DNA from: Phallus indusiatus
Taxonomy: Eukaryota > Basidiomycota > Agaricomycetes > Phallales > Phallaceae
Reading direction: 5' to 3'
Assembly: GCA_027605045.1 (NCBI GenBank)
Contig: JAQFWX010000007.1
Coordinates: 1,302,001 to 1,366,000 of the forward strand
DNA: 64,000 nucleotides
Part shown: piece by piece, positions 63,373-64,000 of the stretch
Layout of the letters: each line of letters starts with the position of its first letter
Position numbering within the stretch: the stretch's first letter is position 1
Translations under genes and position numbers: made by a program
Notes under the pieces: model-generated
Told to the model about the DNA's origin: nothing
Databases searched by the model: none
The model's input: the letters and a program-made list of their open reading frames with translations, nothing else

Positions 63373-64000
63373 GGTTGAAGAGTCCCAGCGAGCTCTTCAT
63401 AACTTCGGAACGGCTACAACTGCCCGTTACATACTTTCGCGGAATTCAGTCTTTACTCGGCTATCAGCGTTTAATTTTAATTTTAATTTAGGTGACGTAA
63501 AATAGCCTTTCGAAGAATACATGGTCATGTGATTGATCATTAAAAACAAACCAGTGATTCGTACAAGTTCATTCGAATTCATGTCGTCCAACGACCAGCA
63601 GCTCCAAACAAAAAATCTCAAATTTCGGACTACGTACTATGAAATACAACTGTGAAGTGATTATCCTAGAATAGCAGTGTTGCTAATATTGAACCGGGTG
63701 ATTAAATGTAATTAATAAACTGTTTTCGAGGAGATACTTGTAATGATTTTATCTGAATTGGACTCAAGCACAGGACTGAGCAGGATGCCCAACCCCACTT
63801 ATGATAGCATTCAAAAGCAAATCATTGGAGTCGCCTCCAGCCTCCCATGTCGAAAATCCTCTAAGACCAGCATGAGCAATGTATTGTCCTTTCGCTTTAG
63901 AAGCTCTTGTGTCGTCAAACGAAACTTGGACTTGTGTTTTCGAATTGTAAACATAGGCTGACTGGCTACATTCGTCGAACCGATAGTAAATTCCTGGGGC
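63373..64000. other. right-edge stretch, no gene seen
   Basis: About 630 bp holding the monooxygenase promoter. A TTTAATTT repeat of three units is at about 63471-63491. An open frame at 63743-63961 has no recognisable content; a gene could begin here and run past the edge. Confidence 0.45.

Overview
The window is genomic DNA of a filamentous basidiomycete, almost certainly an agaricomycete (mushroom-forming) fungus. The evidence is the lineage-typical families (a FunK1 protein kinase, DUF6533 membrane proteins, a divergent G-alpha), genes broken by many roughly 50-60 nt introns, and ordinary fungal housekeeping genes with no operons. About 20 genes lie on both strands, split by a few gene-poor stretches.

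Layout. 1.4-4.0 kb: FunK1 kinase (-). 4.7-6.7: secreted GH28 polygalacturonase (+). 6.9-9.9: head-to-head RCF1 (-) and SSZ1 (+). 10.6-14.9: HMG-CoA reductase (-). 14.9-18.8: gene-poor, with a 129-bp hairpin. 18.8-20.9: divergent G-alpha (+). 20.9-23.8: gene-poor. 23.8-29.6: two tandem DUF6533 paralogues, the first broken, with a weak small gene between them. 29.9-31.9: Myb protein. 32.4-32.9: orphan FunK1 tail. 33.5-37.4: ubiquitin-specific protease. 37.6-38.4: guanylate kinase. 38.9-40.5: KH-domain protein. 40.6-41.6: EF-hand-like protein (-). 41.7-44.8: tRNA m5C methyltransferase (+). 44.9-49.1: MSH2 (-). 49.3-51.6: disordered unknown protein (+). 52.6-55.7: GH51 arabinofuranosidase (+). 55.8-60.7: FAB1-like lipid kinase lacking its N-terminal domains (-). 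61.0-61.4: mitochondrial uS8 (+). 61.6-63.4: membrane-anchored flavin monooxygenase (-).

Functions are mostly independent: translation and its quality control (SSZ1, TRM4, uS8m), mitochondria (RCF1), sterol synthesis (HMGR), DNA repair (MSH2), ubiquitin and lipid signalling, and two plant cell wall enzymes (GH28, GH51) that would act on pectin and its arabinan side chains.

The most unusual signal is gene architecture. The GH51 gene appears to need a run of microexons of 17, 9 and 3 nt, then a second isolated 3-nt exon, to encode conserved family residues. The GH28 gene needs a 5-nt exon that completes its catalytic Asn-Thr-Asp motif. In G-alpha, MSH2 and TRM4 the nucleotide- or SAM-binding loop sits on exons of 15, 27 and 33 nt. 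Two introns appear to use GC donors, and several are only 32-35 nt. All exon calls are read by eye from frame, splice signals and recalled family motifs; none was tested against transcripts.
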